From the NCBI GenBank assembly GCA_902783825.1, contig CACZSJ010000230.1, positions 1-6,254 of the forward strand: a stretch of 6,254 nucleotides of DNA, read 5' to 3'. Of the stretch, positions 6,045 through 6,254 are shown piece by piece. This DNA is from Oscillospiraceae bacterium (lineage in GTDB: Bacteria; Bacillota; Clostridia; Oscillospirales; Oscillospiraceae). How positions within the stretch are numbered: the first letter of the stretch is position 1; each line of letters starts with the position of its first letter. The translations under genes were made by a program, and so were the position numbers. The notes below the pieces were generated by a model that was given only the letters and a program-made list of their open reading frames with translations, did not search any database and was not told the DNA's origin.

Positions 6045-6074
6045 AATATTTGCGGGCATATGCCCGCAAATATT
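6045..6074. repeat. 30-base perfect palindrome in the Gly-Cys tRNA spacer
   Basis: Each 15-base arm (6045-6059 and 6060-6074) is the exact reverse complement of the other, with no loop. Its core carries GCGGGCATA, identical to the first nine bases of the neighbouring tRNA-Gly, and TGCCCGC, identical to that tRNA's 3' acceptor strand. It begins four bases after the tRNA-Gly CCA. Five T (6073-6077) end it on the plus strand, while the minus strand has only a weak AT tail. It is therefore probably a processing or stabilising hairpin in the tRNA precursor and not a terminator. Confidence 0.8.
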
Positions 6075-6078
6075 TTTC

Positions 6079-6154
6079 TGGAGCGGGCAACGAGGCTCGA
6101 ACTCGCTACCTCCACCTTGGCAAGGTGGCGCTCTACCAGATGAGCTATGCCCGC
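6079..6154 (-). tRNA. tRNA-Gly (anticodon GCC)
   Basis: A complete 76-base cloverleaf with encoded CCA. The acceptor pairs GCGGGCA with TGCCCGC, the D arm is GCTC/GAGC, and the anticodon stem CCACC/GGTGG holds the loop TTGCCAA, anticodon GCC. The T loop is TTCGAGC and the discriminator is U. It is the middle gene of the cluster. Confidence 0.97.
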
Positions 6155-6158
6155 ACAT

Positions 6159-6175
6159 ACCCCGCAGAAGCGGGG

Positions 6176-6176
<1 letters not shown>
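6159..6176 (-). repeat. Spacer stem-loop between tRNA-Phe and tRNA-Gly
   Basis: CCCCGC (6160-6165) and GCGGGG (6170-6175), extended by an A-T pair, form a 7-bp GC-rich stem with a four-base loop. It starts at the last base of the tRNA-Phe CCA. No T tract follows on the minus strand, so it is more likely a precursor-processing element than a terminator. Confidence 0.65.
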
Positions 6177-6251
<75 letters not shown>

Positions 6252-6254
6252 GTA

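Overview
The window looks like a piece of chromosome from a GC-rich, low-oxygen Firmicute, most likely a gut Clostridia of the Oscillospiraceae/Ruminococcaceae type. This is inferred from an LPXTG-like cell-wall surface protein, a clostridial-style class B sortase, strong AGGAGG-type ribosome sites, CCA-encoded tRNA genes and GC-rich codon choice. No species can be named from the sequence alone. Every supported gene lies on the minus strand, so transcription runs from high to low coordinates.

In transcription order, the window opens with a three-gene tRNA cluster (Phe-GAA, Gly-GCC, Cys-GCA; 6251 to 5966). A stem-loop follows each encoded CCA end, and the last of these looks like an intrinsic terminator (5935-5966). 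Only 20 bases later comes a ten-helix EamA/DMT-family transporter (4988-5914) with no room for a conventional promoter between it and the terminator. A perfect TATAAT box then precedes a complete class B sortase (4131-4925), which is closed by a very strong intrinsic terminator (4045-4089). After it, a near-consensus promoter (ATGACA-17-TATAGT), flanked upstream by two CTTAAG palindromes ten bases apart, drives a 1271-residue surface protein (112-3927).

The surface protein has a signal peptide, a novel-looking N-terminal region ending in a divergent MBG-like unit, a block of about 75-residue 'bacterial repeat' modules, five MBG-type immunoglobulin-like modules, and a TPRTG sorting signal with a membrane helix and an unusually long cytoplasmic tail. 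The sortase next door is the natural candidate to cleave the TPRTG motif and join the protein to peptidoglycan. The pair therefore reads as a dedicated sortase-substrate locus, although the terminator between them means the two are separately transcribed. The left edge of the window appears to cut through another terminator hairpin (1-28).

No CRISPR array, insertion sequence, phage gene or defence system is visible. The most interesting items are the modular surface protein with its non-canonical sorting motif, the tandem operator-like repeats at its promoter, and the hairpin-rich tRNA spacers, one of which is a 30-base perfect palindrome built from the tRNA-Gly acceptor sequence.
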